Part shown: piece after piece, positions 26,871 to 40,916 of the stretch
Numbering within the stretch: the stretch's first letter is position 1
How the letters are laid out: each line of letters begins with the position of its first letter
DNA from: Megalobrama amblycephala
Taxonomy: Eukaryota > Chordata > Actinopteri > Cypriniformes > Xenocyprididae
DNA: 64,000 bases
NCBI RefSeq assembly: GCF_018812025.1
Contig: NC_063052.1
Location: forward strand, 13,864,001 to 13,928,000
Direction: 5' to 3'
Translations under genes and position numbers: made by a program
Notes under the pieces: generated by a model
What the model was told of the DNA's origin: nothing
Seen by the model: only the letters and a program-made list of their open reading frames with translations
The model's database searches: none

Positions 26871-27350
26871 CTACTAAAACAGGTTTTCATGCTTGAATGT
26901 TCAAAAAACACATTATTTTGCACATATTCTCCATTGTTGCAGCTCCTCTCCTCCCAGTCTGTCAGTAACGCTCTGTTTAGTTCCTGTCTCTATGAAGCCC
27001 CTCCTTCTAAAAAGCAAAAAATGCTTTGATTGGTCGGCTGCACCTGTGTGTTGTGATTGGCCAAGCAACTTTGAATATGTTTGGGAAATATCCCGCCCCT
27101 TACCATAATCACCAGTTTCAACACACTAACTAAGTTAATCAGGCTCCACCCCTTTATTTTGCATATGCCGTGGGCGGGAATTATTTAAATGAGGAATATT
27201 GTGACGTGTTCGTTCCTGGAAGAAAACTCAAGAAACAGTGACACTGATATAGAGAATAACTCTGTAACTTTGCAGACCTTTTTCATGCTCAAACAGCAAC
27301 ATTACACACTGAAGAAAGTTGAAAATGTAAAAAAGCATAATAGGTGCTCT
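26871..27350. mobile_element. Dispersed repeat, inverted partner of 21180-21615
   Basis: Reverse-complement match to 21180-21615 across most of its length. It ends at gcataataggtgctctttaa, a typical end of an abundant cyprinid element. Confidence 0.85.
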
Positions 27351-28669
27351 TTAAATGTAGTTGGTTCTGTTTAGTTAGTAGCTAGTACTGCTTTTTTAAA
27401 AGAGTAGCTTGACTTCTTTAAATTATTATTCGCTTGTAGCTTAACAAGCCACAGTTTCAAAGTAGCTTCTTCAACACTACTGTTACTCACAATCAGAACC
27501 AGCATACAGTACGAAATTCATTTCAGTTCATATCTCTTTTTCAACTGCTGGTTTGGAAGGTCTGGTCTTTGTGCAGTGACACCAGACTATGAAATATTCT
27601 TACTGTTTAACACTTTCAAGTATAAATGAAAGAAGAGGAAGCTAGTTGCTAAGCTACACAACTTCTGTCTAGGAAACGGCTAACTGATTGTGTATAGAAA
27701 TTAATACAGGAGACTAGTATACTTCAACATAATTAAGATGAGACTCAACCTTGTGAAAAAGAAGTACACTTAAGCATACTTATATAAGAAATAACATACT
27801 TAAAAGCATACACAAACTGAAGTATTAACATTATGTGCTATTGTAACTAAATGAAAACATATTATAGTTTAAATTTATATTAAATGAAATTAGATGAGTG
27901 CTTTTTGACCAATTTATTTATAATTCTTGTTTCATAATTCTGTTGTCTTTGAATGAAATATGTTTAGTGCACTGCCAAATGTTCTGATAAGCATTGATGG
28001 TAAACTAAAATATACTTTAATGTCACTTCTATTGAAACTTGTATGTCAAATTACAAGTGTAATGATGAAGTTGCAATTTAGTATAATTAAAATTATATTT
28101 AGGAACACACTACAGTTAAAATTATAATCAAGCACTTTGCATGTGCTTTAGTATGTTAGTCAACACATCAAAACAAGTGTACTTATTTAAAGGATAACTT
28201 TCAATTTGCACTTAAGTGTGTTAATACATGAAAGCGGCTTTTTATTTCCTTAATATTATATTATTTACAAGTACAGTCTTTTAAATATATACTCTCAAGG
28301 TCTGAAGTCCACATTCAACACAATTAAAAACACTTCTTTTGTCAATGGCATACTGTTTACTAGTCATTCCAAAGTAAAATGCACTAAAAATTAAAATGAA
28401 TATTATGGTATGTAATAGTGTCATATGTACAAGACATGATGAGACTATGAATTTAAACTAGGACTGTGTGCATTAATTGAACATGTTTAAAACCATATTC
28501 AGATAAAATAAATATATATATGGCCATAAATAATATCGCCATCTAGTATTTGTATGTTAAATACACCAAACACATTAAACGCATCACTCCAGTATGTTTT
28601 GCCTTCGCTGCGTTCTGCTAAATGTGGCGAAACTGCGTCCAATTTTGTTTTGTATTTTCAGTTACTCAC
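27351..28669. other. Intron next to exon J: AT-rich, no gene
   Basis: 27.7-28.4 kb is rich in aagtacactta/taagcatactt motifs, which look like an old dispersed repeat. The last 100 bp lead into exon J on the minus strand. Confidence 0.45.
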
Positions 28670-28786
28670 CAAACTCCCTGGGTACAGAGATAGCGTACAC
28701 ACAGCTCTGTCCCGTCGTGTAGTTCCTTGGGAAATTCGGCGACAGCACGGTTCCATCTGTCCCAGTAGAGCGACTTCCACATGGTG
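28670..28786 (-). CDS. csmd3: csmd3 exon J: first third of a CUB domain (about CUB10)
   Basis: This 117-nt exon reads APCGSRSTGTDGTVLSPNFP, then RNYTTGQSCVYAISVPREF. The two cysteines form the first CUB disulphide and NYT is a possible N-glycosylation site. It enters in phase 1 (gaacag|C) and leaves in phase 1 (TTTG|gtgagt). This CUB is divided over three exons, unlike the other three CUB domains here, which use two. The intron after it is 26.4 kb, by far the longest in the window, and holds many insertions. The exon has no internal Met and does not appear as a long open frame. Confidence 0.94.
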
Positions 28787-28996
28787 CTGTTCACACAAAC
28801 ACCCAGATCACTCATTACTTTGTGCTTAAACATTCATGATGAACTGCTATTTTTGAGACACCGGTCTGGATAGAAAAAAATCTTGGCTAGCGAAGTCATT
28901 TTATGCGTTTGATTAATTTTGTTTGGTCTACAGCAGCAAGGTGGAACTTATTCTGAGAGATTCTCTTAAACATCCATCTTTACTCGCAGACTCTAC

Positions 28997-29191
28997 CTTG
29001 ACAGCTGGGCAGCCCCCTGTTCCAGCCAGGCCTGCCATCATCACCCATAATGCAGGTAAGCGTGGAATAGCCCTGGAGGACGTAGCCTGCCTCACAGTAG
29101 AAGGTCACAGTGGAGCCCAGCTTGTAGTCACTGCCCAGCCGAGTGCCATTCATCACATTACCGGGATCAAAGCATGACTCCCTCAGCTTAG
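28997..29191 (-). CDS. csmd3: csmd3 exon I: complete Sushi/CCP domain
   Basis: This 195-nt exon encodes a Sushi domain: AKLRESCFDPGNVMNGTRLG, then TVTFYCEAGYVLQGYS, TLTCIMGDDGRPGWNRG and LPSCQ. The four cysteines and the Trp are all present, and NGT in MNGTRLG is a possible N-glycosylation site. Phase 1 at both ends; acceptor cacacag|C, donor CAAG|gtagag. The GYSTLTCIMGDDGRPGWNR segment is the strongest single pointer to CSMD3, because the CSMD1 and CSMD2 versions differ here. It is separated by a 210-bp intron from the next CUB exon. Confidence 0.97.
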
Positions 29192-29295
29192 CTGTGTGAG
29201 ATGGAGAAAAAGTGCAGGAAAAGCAAGGGTTGAAAATCACTTTAGGCATATCTTAGCTTGCAGGATGGGTGGTTAATGGTTGAAGCCAAAAATAT

Positions 29296-29665
29296 TTTAC
29301 AACATAAACACATTTTTCTTCTAAGAAAAATACTTTTTTTGGTGGGGCTTGAAGCATGATTTCAGCAGTTTGGCGGTTTGACACACGATCTGAATCATGA
29401 TTAGACACAGAAGATTCATAACGCTCCGAAGCTTCCTGAAGCAGTGTTTTGAAATCGGCCATCACTATAAAAGTCGTTATTTTATTTCTTTGGCGCACCA
29501 AAAATATTCTCGTCGCTTTATAATATTAATATTAAACCACTGAACTCACATGAACTGATTTAAATATGTTTTAGTACATTAATGGATCTTGAGAGAGGAA
29601 ATGTCATTGCTGGCTATGCAGGCCTCACTGAGCCATCGGATTTCAACAAAAATATCTTAATTTAT
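29296..29665. mobile_element. DNA-element copy related to 26343-26870
   Basis: It contains cataacgctccgaagcttcc, gaaatcggccatcacta, ggatcttgagagaggaaatg and gcaggcctcactgagccatc. These match the 26.5-kb copy in the opposite order and strand. Confidence 0.75.
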
Positions 29666-30548
29666 TGGTAAACTTGGTATTTACTGAGTAATCCTCTATT
29701 TTGCAGAAGGGGTCAAAATGACTTGAGATTTGGAGCCAAATTAGAGTGGTGTAAAGATGACTTTAGAAAGATGGCAGCATCATTATTTTATTTTTACAGA
29801 GAGATTGGTAGGTATATTAGTAAAATCTGTTGACTTTAGCAGTCTTTGTTTCATTATATGCCAACAATGACAGTTCTTATGTTTTTTGTCTTCATTTTAA
29901 AGGTCCTCGATGGTTCAATCCCAGAGATATGGAGATCTTAATGCGGCTACATGAGTAAATTGGTAAATTGTACACATTTTTAGTGGTCAAAAACCAAATG
30001 TGGGTCACTTTGCATACAGCTGCTACTTTTTTTCTTTTAAAGAGGAATATCTGAAGAACAAATAATGTTGAAACTAGAAATGTATCTCGTGTTTTTCTAT
30101 TAACTCAATAGAAAAACGCATAGAACAATCCTGTCTGGCATAATTATTCCTTTTCTAAAGTTGTCATGCCTGTAACTCTTAAAGTATTCAAGATATCTTA
30201 ATATCCTTCTAGATTCTCATTCTTAATAAACTCTCCTTTTGAAATCTTCATTTTCAAGTTCTCATAGATATGGGGATCTCAAAGCAGCTCCATGTTCAAA
30301 CTGTTGAATTTTACCCATTTTCAGTGATCGAAAACCAAATGTGGTTCACTTTGCACACAGCTGATACTTACTTAATGTTTGAAGAATAAATAATGTTTGA
30401 ACTAGAGAACAGAAAATATAAAATTCTTTGAAAAATTCAAAATATAAATAAAAACTATAATAGTATCTCAATGATTCTAAAATAATACTGAGAAAAATAA
30501 ATAGATAAGGGTGAATAAATGATCATTTTTGGGTGAACTATCCCTTTA
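29666..30548. other. Intron between exons H and I: no gene
   Basis: 29.88-30.42 kb contains two diverged copies of a unit (agatatggagatctta... and agatatggggatctcaa..., each followed by gtcaaaaaccaaatgtgg-like sequence) about 350 bp apart, an old tandem duplication. 30480-30548 is a transposon end (gggtgaactatccctttaa). Confidence 0.5.
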
Positions 30549-30646
30549 AACCGTCAACTGAATAGTCAATTAAATTCACTTTGAAGTCAGAAATATGTGT
30601 AATATACCTAATTAAGGGTTTAGATGTTCAGGCTCACGAAATGTCA

Positions 30647-30883
<237 letters not shown>

Positions 30884-31044
30884 TCAAAAGCTAGGGAGTG
30901 ATCTGGATATTCGAGTCCTGAGATCATCTTTGCAGACGCCAGTATAAAGTAAAACACGTACAAAGGAATCAGAGGAATCAGTTTTAGAGTGATGGGGGAG
31001 ACCGGGGCAAGTTGTCACACTTCTTAATCCATCAAATATTTTTC

Positions 31045-31440
31045 AGGATCAAAGCTGAATTTTATAGTGTTCAAATGTTTGGGGTTGATTAAAATTTTAA
31101 ATGTTATTGAAAGAAGCCTCTTACGCTCATCATAACTCTTTTCTAAGTGAATATATTGTAAAATGTAATTTATTCCTGTGATCAAAGCTGAATTTTCAGC
31201 ATCGTTACTCCAGTCTTCAGTGTCACATGATCCTTCAGAAATCATTCTAATGAGCTGATTTGCTGCTCAAGAAACATTCATGATTACTATCAATGTTGAA
31301 AACAGCTGTGCTGCTTCATATTTTCGGGGAAACTGTGATTTTCCCACCAAGATTCTTAGAAAGTTCAAAAGAACAGCATTTATTTGAAATAGAAATCTTT
31401 TACAACATTATAAAAGTCTTTACTGTCACTTTTGATTGAT
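31045..31440. mobile_element. Foldback-family fragment
   Basis: It holds cgttactccagtcttcagtg, acatgatccttcagaaatca and agttcaaaagaacagcattt, the same arm as in 40914-41832. Degenerate and incomplete. Confidence 0.75.
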
Positions 31441-31489
31441 TGCTGCACATTCATAAAAGTATTAATTTCTTAATTAATACATTTGAACA

Positions 31490-31490
<1 letters not shown>

Positions 31491-31553
<63 letters not shown>

Positions 31554-31610
31554 GTATATATATATATATACATACATACACTCTACTATTATTTTAAATT
31601 ATTAAAAAAG

Positions 31611-31662
<52 letters not shown>

Positions 31663-31832
31663 ATTCAGTGCTGCATATTCATAAAAGTATTCATTTGTTA
31701 AATTACATTTCTTAATTAAAAATTCTTAAATTTCTTAAAATTTCTTATAATTTTAATCGTTATATATATATATATAAATAATGTTATTTTAAATTATTAT
31801 TATTATTTTTTAAATGATTTTAAATGTTATTA

Positions 31833-31881
<49 letters not shown>
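31491..31881. repeat. Cluster of (TA)n microsatellites
   Basis: Three main TA runs (31491-31580 with a tatg/catac interruption, 31615-31661, about 31836-31881). Flanking copies of 'ttcataaaagtatt' suggest local duplication around them. Confidence 0.95.
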
Positions 31882-31885
<4 letters not shown>

Positions 31886-31959
31886 TATATTTATATATTT
31901 AATAATATCTATATTTATATATAATAATATTATATATAAAACAAATTATATTATTTCAC

Positions 31960-34207
31960 AATTTTTTACATATTTTTTAAATAATACTACTAATAATTCT
32001 TTAGGTTAGAAAACAACAAATCAACTTTTTATGGATTCAGAGAAGTAGAGGATTAACTTGCTTGCTGTGTACAGTATAGATTGAGATACACTGATGTATG
32101 CCTCTGTATTGTCCATGTGTCCTGCATGACTGTTGACCATTAAGATTGAACATATAAATAACCAGGCACTGAATGCCAGCGTTCTTAAAAAACACCCAGT
32201 GCAGCATCAGCAGCTCTGAGATTCCCGAGACAGAGAGCCACACTTATAAACACGTGCACCTTTTCATTTGCAGTAAGGTGCAATGATAAGGTCTCGCCCA
32301 TCAGTGGAGAGTCATTTGCATGAGATGGATTGTGACTGAATCAGATTTACACTCCCTTTCTCCCCCATTATGCAGAGAGAGAATGCTAAGCATGCCTTCC
32401 ACACTTCACTGCATCAGAATCCACTGCTTAGGGGTTATTATAGGATAATTCATACACAGGATAAGATCCTTTACACCACATTAAAAAAGCCATTAATTTC
32501 TGATAAACAGATGCATTGGCTTTTTCCCTTACTCCATACCCTCTGTAGCTGTCAATCAGAAAACAATTATTTCTGCGGTAATCAGGTTGATAGCACAAAC
32601 TGTACTATTGCAAAACAGAGAGACACCCGGATGGGATTGCATTCGTAGCGCCGCTAAAAGAGGTCACTTTTTTCGGAGGGGTGGCGTGCGTGTATTGTTC
32701 ATTTCCAATTTCATTGGGGACATATTTCACTCCGTGGATTTTTTTTAAGGAGAAAGAAGTCAGTAATGGACTGTGTAATGAAAGTCTTTGAGATGGAACC
32801 GAATGAGAGCTATTTATTAGAAACCTGTTTGAGACATTGTCCTTCTGGCAGAACTCCAACATGCTTATTTACTCGGAAATTCAAATGAGAAAGAGGCTAG
32901 TTCAGACGTAATGCCAACCTGCTGGGATGGCTTTAAAAAAGAGAAAAAGTTCTTCATCGTCGGTTTTGGGGCTGATGTATGGCTCTAACTAGTAGCTGTG
33001 AAGGTTTTGAAAAATATTAGGCACAAGAAAACTCACAAAACAGCCTCAAATGGCAGCTCCTGTTGTGATGAATGTTGTAAATTGTGGCACATAGGCAGAA
33101 CGGAAGATTGTTTTTGAGTTATTGCTGTCATTAGAGGAACTGCTCTTAGATGATGAGTCAAAGAGAAGAAGAGGCAAAGTTTAAACGTTCAACAGCCGCC
33201 GATATTTCAAAGCGCGAGCGTGAGAGACAGAAGGAGAAATCCTGAGACCTAAGCACTTCTTCTTCCGCTGACTGTGTGCGAATCCTGATTAATATTCCAC
33301 GGCCTCACGTCTGGACTAGACCCGCGCGGCACCCTTTGATCCAGGTGGAAGGGAACGGCATGCTTGCGGTGCTATTAGCATTAACACGGAGGACGGACTA
33401 TGGCGACTGTCAACTCCTACAGCACTTGAACTTAACCCCACGCTGACCCCGGCTGGACGGAGAATCCCGCTCGTGGCTCGAGTGTCGCTTCGTGTTGGCT
33501 AAATGAAAAATGGACATAATTAGCAACATGATTGGACTGTGAAGGAAATTTATCAACCCTGCTTTTATACTAATTGGTCACATCACTCAAGGCAGAGACA
33601 CTGCTCTACACCTTTAAGGCAAGAAGAGGGGAAGCTAAAAAAAAAAAAGACCACCGTCAGGTTCATTACAGACAAAATGAGCAAAGAATTCCAGCTGGGC
33701 TCATTATCTCTCCCAGACATGAAATGCATTTTAATTCAGACAGTGATAGCAGTCGCCGCTACATAATTACTCAACACGTCGACTGCGGCCATGTCGAAGG
33801 ACACCGTGGGCGCTCATTTTGAATTCGCCGTTATGACACAGCAGCCTCTAAATGAACTCGTGAACTTATCAGTTTGAGATATTATAGCTCAAGTGAGGTC
33901 ATCAACGAAAGGCCAGGAATATGCGCGCTGTGAGATTATTTCCGATAGCGCGTCTTTCTGTCTCATCGGCCACATTTTAAAACTCGCTGACCCCACCACA
34001 ACAGAGGGTTCAGCTGATATTAACCTTCCAACAGAGAACCGCACGGTCTGCATTCACAATACTTCCTGGACACCTAAGGAAAGTACACAAACCTCCCTCC
34101 CCGTACACGACACTCACCTGAAGCTGACACCCTGCCTAATCCACACCTTCAGCTGAGACGAGAGGTCTAGAATATGTTTGATTTATATACATATATAAAA
34201 GAAATAG
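31960..34207. other. Largely repeat-free intron between exons G and H
   Basis: About 2.2 kb with few recognisable repeats and fairly balanced composition, especially 32.88-34.16 kb. Short open frames on both strands have no domains. This is the largest such island in this intron, so it could hold regulatory sequence, but no specific element is proven. Confidence 0.4.
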
Positions 34208-35033
34208 GTAACTCTTTACAACAAGGTTCATTTGTTAACATTAGTTAATGTATTAACTGACGTGAACTAACTATGAGTGATGCATCTGTACATTTATTAC
34301 GTCTAAAACATCCAGGTAATAAAATGTTCAAACAAACTCTTTAAAAATCACTGGACTACATAAAAACAAGTTGGCAAGACATTTGTTACCGTATCTGTTA
34401 ATCTTTGTTAACGTTCGCGGTGCATTAAGTAATGGTAACAAATAAAACTCTTGATTTAATAATGTTTTAGTAAATGTAGAAAATAGTAAATGTTTGCCCA
34501 ACCTGCTGGGTTGTTTTATTTAAACCAACTATTGTTTAAAAATTGCTATATGGCTAGCTTAAAATGAACCCAAAATAGTTGGGAAATTAAAAACCAGATG
34601 CAATTAGAGGCAACAATAATAGACAAAAGGTGAATGTTTATTAATAAGCTTTAATATTTTATTAATATAACTTTAATAGTTTATTAATATAAATTTATTA
34701 ATAAGCAATTTAATAAATGTTTATTGTTTAATAATTATTCATTGAACATTAATAAATGTTCATTTTCAACATACTTTGGGTTAATTTTAATTAAGCAATA
34801 CAGTCATTTTTAAACAATAGTTGAGTTAAATAAAACTACCCAGCAGGTTGGGCAAACATTTAACCCAACCGCTGGGTTAAAACAACCCAATTGCTGGGTT
34901 TGTCCATTTTCAACCCAACTTGGGTTGTTTTTAACCCAGCATTTTTTAGAGTGTAGAAGTGCATTCATTATTAGTTCATGTTAACTAATGTAGTTAACTA
35001 TTCTTAACTAATGAACCTTATTGCAAAGTGTTA
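34208..35033. mobile_element. GGTAAC-ended element interrupted by copy 3 of the TGCTGGGTT element
   Basis: It starts ggtaactctttacaacaagg, followed by ttcatttgttaacattagtt, and ends aatgaaccttattgcaaagt plus gttacc, an inverted pair. The centre is replaced by 34493-34955. This is the second case in the window of the same nested combination. Confidence 0.82.
34493..34955. mobile_element. Palindromic TGCTGGGTT element, copy 3 (left end truncated)
   Basis: The interior matches copy 1 nearly base for base (aaaccagatgcaattagagg, gacaaaaggtgaatgtttat). The right end ttttaacccagcatttttta followed by gagtgt is intact. The outermost left repeat is missing; the copy begins near gcccaacctgctgggttg. Confidence 0.85.
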
Positions 35034-35193
35034 CCAAGAAATTAATAATAAATTAATTACTAAATCTTAAATAAATAAAAATTATATTTCCTTTTTATAT
35101 ATGCATGCATATATACTTTATTATTAACATATTTGGTTTTTTCCTCATCTTTTTCATATATATTGTTTCTGTACACCACTGCTTAATAATAAA

Positions 35194-35330
<137 letters not shown>

Positions 35331-35591
35331 ACATCCATCCAAACATCTATCCATCCATGTAATGTATATGTATATATTACTTATTAGTATCCATAATACT
35401 GTATTGTTATATGCATCTTTCTTTTTTTTTCACTTTTGTGTATTTCCCTCGTTTCTTTCAGTATGATTGTATGAATTTATATTATGCATTTCTGTGCACC
35501 ATTGATAGAAAATAAAGAGATAATTGTATCAGATTATTCACCAATCTAAACCAAAACCACAGCCATAGAGAATAGCTTATAGATGGCTTTA

Positions 35592-36610
<1,019 letters not shown>

Positions 36611-36661
36611 TTCATTCATTCATTCATTCATTCATTCATTCATTCATTCATTCATTCATTC
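36611..36661. repeat. (TTCA)n microsatellite, about 12 units
   Basis: Pure tetranucleotide run of 51 bp, followed by an A-rich dispersed repeat (36685-36990). Confidence 0.97.
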
Positions 36662-37433
36662 AAAAAAAAGCTTCTTTAAAATGAACCAGGGTTGTTAAGG
36701 TTAAACTATAATAATAATAATAATAAATGAAACCATAATTTTTTTGTTGTTGCTTAAAATAAAATAAATAAATAAATGTTAACTGAAAAATTTAAACAAT
36801 TCTTATTTTCATTTAATGTACTAAAATTACAAAAACTGAAATAAAAATGTTTATAAAAATTATAAAGACATTAAAAAAAATACTAAAACTAACTAAAATG
36901 AAAACGAAAAATATAAAAATAAAAACTAATTAAAAATATTAATAAAAACTATAAGAGTATAAAATAACACTGTAATAAACTAATTTAAATGACTAAAATA
37001 TATGTTTAGTTGTCATAACATTTGCTCATTACAATCCTTAAAAATTGAGACACAAAGTAAAGAAATCTAAATAATAAAGTAAATAATCCCATTTCTTTTT
37101 ATTTTTCCTCTTCCTTTTCTTCAATATTGTTGTATTGACTGCATTCTGCATTTTTCTTAAGTCATTAAAAATAATGAAATAAATGAATGCAATAACAAAT
37201 ATATATATTTTATTTTAAATATGGGAATTATATGTAAATTAAATATAATCCATACAAACCAACATTTGGTCACAAACTAGCTAGCAACTCAATCTAATAT
37301 GTTTTTATAATTAATTTTGTCTATTTAATATTATTGCAAGAAAATAACAAGATCACACACATAGCGTTCCTTTCGTGTAGCCGTGAAAAAGCCAGTATAA
37401 TTCTAACAGATCCACTCCTTTAATTAAATCTCA

Positions 37434-37667
<234 letters not shown>

Positions 37668-37756
37668 TCAATTAACACCTTATGAGCGGATACTGTAAGC
37701 TGCCAATCGAACTACACGGCTCCACTCAGAACTCTAGAAAAAACAGATCAACTCAC

Positions 37757-37959
37757 TTGAGAACTCAATGGCAAATCCAGACTTGCTGATGTAGAAGTCG
37801 GTCTCGAACTGAATAGTAACCATGTTGAGGGTGCTGTGGATGTTGTCAGGCAGCAGAGAGCCGCTCACCTCCCTCAGAGACATCTCATTCTCCGGAGGCC
37901 CGTCCCAGACCCTCAGGATGTCGTGGGAGGCTTCCGTGTCGAAGGCTAGAAACTGCAGG
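37757..37959 (-). CDS. csmd3: csmd3 exon E: second half of the CUB domain
   Basis: This 203-nt exon encodes LQFLAFDTEASHDILRVWDG followed by a stretch ending DFYISKSGFAIEFS. The FDTEASHD...VWDG pattern carries acidic residues at places used for calcium in calcium-binding CUB domains, although binding here is only inferred. There are no cysteines. It enters in phase 2 and leaves in phase 1 with donor CAA|gtgagt. The acceptor aacag|C lies behind a poor pyrimidine tract (ttcatttttatattaacag). Only 117 bp separate it from the next exon, the shortest intron in the window. The close match to CSMD3 (EASHDILRVWDGPPEN) is one of the reasons for choosing that paralogue. Confidence 0.96.
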
Positions 37960-38293
37960 CTGTTAATATAAAAATGAACACGCATACATGCATCTGGTCA
38001 TACAAGTCACGCTTCATTAGATGCACAACGTACAGTGATGGAAACAAAGGGCTGCCTGACACAGAACAGATGTTCCTTTCATTATTCACAATGCATAAAA
38101 CAAACAGTACGGTAAGTTTATTATAGTTAACTAAAATTACAACAAATAAATCTATAAAAAATTGTCACTTGAAATTAAAACTTATTTTATTTCAGCTGGT
38201 TGTCAAGGCACCACTGCTCATTTTCATTTAGTTTAATTTAATGTAGTAAAATAACAAACCAAAACTGAAATAAAAGGTAATAAAAAGTATATA

Positions 38294-38295
<2 letters not shown>

Positions 38296-38369
<74 letters not shown>

Positions 38370-38397
38370 AAATCATGCATAAAACATATATACACAC

Positions 38398-38461
<64 letters not shown>

Positions 38462-38472
38462 ATATATATATA
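38296..38472. repeat. Compound (TA)n/(TG)n microsatellite
   Basis: Two TA runs separated by acacacacaaaatcatgcat and a second ca-rich link, ending in tgtgtgtgtgtatata. The flanking A-rich sequence belongs to the actaaaact repeat family. Confidence 0.95.
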
Positions 38473-38549
38473 AAAACATAAACATATATATATTTGAATT
38501 CGAATTTGTAGATTTTTTTACAAACATATATATATATATATATGAAGAG

Positions 38550-39332
38550 TTTGGTTCCAAAACGCGATAAACGGCATTTTCAAAAAAATCGAGTTTCTGC
38601 CAAAATCAGTATTGTATATGGTCAGTATTGAAAAGTCATTTATTAATTTTGCGCAAAATGCGATATCCGTCGTGTTATTCTGTCATGTTCCCTCCCTTTC
38701 TTTCCAAAATGCGACAAACGGCAGTCTCCTTTTTCTCCAAAACGCGATATATCCGCTCTCAACCAATCACAGCGCACCATTCCACCCACTGTAAACATTG
38801 AAGGCTTTTTAAAAAGCCGATTTTAATAACAATGTACTTGGCAAATGTGTTTATTTAACAGTGCGGTGGCGCAAGATACTCTTTAATCGGTAATGACAAA
38901 TAATTTATAACATTAACAAGATGACCCGTTGAATTCATTTTGGGAGCGACGGCTGAATGTATTTTTAGTAAAATGTCTGTACATAAGATAAATATTGGCA
39001 AAGTTTAGACTCTGTCATATATGTGTGAATCAACTTACTTTGTTGTGTATTTTCAATTTGAAAAATAACTTTTATATTGATGGATTAATTGCATTTTGAA
39101 AAAAAAGTATCATGGATTTATTGCATTTTGGGGGAAAAAAATAACATGTTTTTATAATAAACTTTTTAAAATCAAAATGTAGATTTGAACTTTTAATGTT
39201 TTTATAACCAAAAGATGCTATGTGAAAGTTTGAAACAGAAAATAGTGGTTTTCATCTTGCCACTTTCTTGGTAAAGAAAACACCTTTTTACTCAAATTAA
39301 TCAAAATGGAATTATTGCGTTTTGGAATCAAA
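38550..39332. mobile_element. Probable non-autonomous element with 'ttccaaaacgcgat' ends
   Basis: Left end ttggttccaaaacgcgata and right end attgcgttttggaatcaaa are inverted repeats with a few mismatches. Internal copies of the same motif occur (ccaaaatgcgacaaacggc, ccaaaacgcgatatatcc, ttgcattttgggg). The flanks are TA-rich on both sides. The family was not recognised. Confidence 0.65.
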
Positions 39333-40188
39333 ATATATATATATATTGTTATGTAAACATGTTATATAATTATATATATGTATACATAAAAAATAAACAT
39401 TATATATATGTGTGTGTGTGTGTGTGTGTATGTACATGTTATATAATATACAATATAGGTATATGTTTTTTTATATTTGTATGACAAAATTACCAAAATT
39501 TTAACTAAAATTAAAATGAAAAAAATATAAAAAATAAAAAACAATTAAAAATCTTAATAAAAACTATAACAGAATCTCAATGATAATAAAATAACACAGA
39601 GTGTTCCATATGTATATCATTCTGTACCCAGATAGATAGAAATAAATGAATGCAGAAATAAATGATCAATTCTTTGACAAATCACACAGGCAGTGTCAGA
39701 TAATCATAACTCAAATATTATGCTCCAGGGTTCAATAATTGTGGAGAACAATCACATCTCCTTTCTGAACGGCAGTCCTTGACAACAATTTAGCAATCTG
39801 GTCTGATCGAGACATCGGCGGCAGATGAACAAATAATGAACGAGTGTGCGATTTCAAAAAGCTTTTGCTGCTAAGAGAATTGGAAAGAGGACAAATTATT
39901 AGGTTGTAGTGCATTAAAAGTGCAACAGCGTTTTAAGCTTCATAATGAGTTTGGCAGCGCAGGTGGTAAACAAAGAGATTTACGAGGTACCATCAGCTCA
40001 TCTGATGTCTCCTTTTCTCTCCGTACAGATGAAACATCAATGGCTAGCTCCACCATTAGAGGTTTATTAATAGATAAAGGCCTCTTGTCTCGGCTGAATT
40101 CACTGGCTGTATTCTTATGGGCTTGGTAATGTACCGGTCGGTGGAAGTGTACAATATATTCACATCTGAAGCAAATACTGATCAGCAC

Positions 40189-40315
40189 CTGATGATGTTG
40201 CCCGAATCCACCTCGACGACCCAGGTACAGCGCAGATTGTTGTCATAGGGGAACGGATAACCTGGCGACAAAATGCGTCCTGATGTCTCTCCTTTGAAAC
40301 GTCCACCGCATTCAG
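40189..40315 (-). CDS. csmd3: csmd3 exon D: first half of a CUB domain (about CUB8)
   Basis: This 127-nt exon reads AECGGRFKGETSGRILSPGY, then PFPYDNNLRCTWVVEVDSGN and ends in an Ile-Ile before a split Ser codon. It holds the two cysteines of the first CUB disulphide. It enters in phase 1 through ccccag|C and leaves in phase 2. The donor CAG|gtgctg is unusually weak at positions +3 to +6, whereas every other donor here has a better match to gtragt. The reading frame and the join to exon E (split codon AG|C, Ser) are exact, so the boundary is supported by the protein. The 8.3-kb intron before it contains the foldback element, the TTAA element and the minisatellite. Confidence 0.93.
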
Positions 40316-40879
40316 CTGGGGAAAGAGAAAGGACAAAACGGGGTGGGAGGAAGAGACAGAAAGAGACGTGAGAAGAAGTTTATTATGCATACTCAGTCTC
40401 ACACTTGTACGGCCCCTGAAGATTTGCAGGTGAGCACTGAAATAATTAGGGGTGTCTGGCAAACAAGCACAACTCGAACGGGGCAGTCTGAGAATGAAAA
40501 GCAGTGTAAAACACGCAGTTAGATCAATAAAGCGCCGTGAGGTTTTCAGGTGTCTCAACACTGAGCAAAAAGTTTAGCTTTGGCTTTTAAACTGCACTGA
40601 ACTAGTTATCTCTCCCAGCCTCCCAATCAGTGCTATTTTAATTGATTTGATATAGTTTTTATTCATATTTTGAATTGTCTTTTATTTTTATTTTTTTATA
40701 CGTTTAATTTTCAAGTTTATCTTTTAGTCATTTTGTTATGTGCTTTTTTCATTTTAAGTTGCTATATTTAGGTTTAATTTGTTTTAGTTTTTATTTATAA
40801 ATATAGCTTCCGATATAGCTCATATTTTTGCTGTGAGAACAGTTCTCTGATGACAATCAATATATGTAATATTACATAG

Positions 40880-40882
<3 letters not shown>

Positions 40883-40913
<31 letters not shown>
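40883..40913. repeat. (TA)n microsatellite split by a transposon
   Basis: A 31-bp TA run directly abuts the left end of the foldback element. A further TA run (41835-41848) follows its right end. Confidence 0.9.
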
Positions 40914-40916
<3 letters not shown>

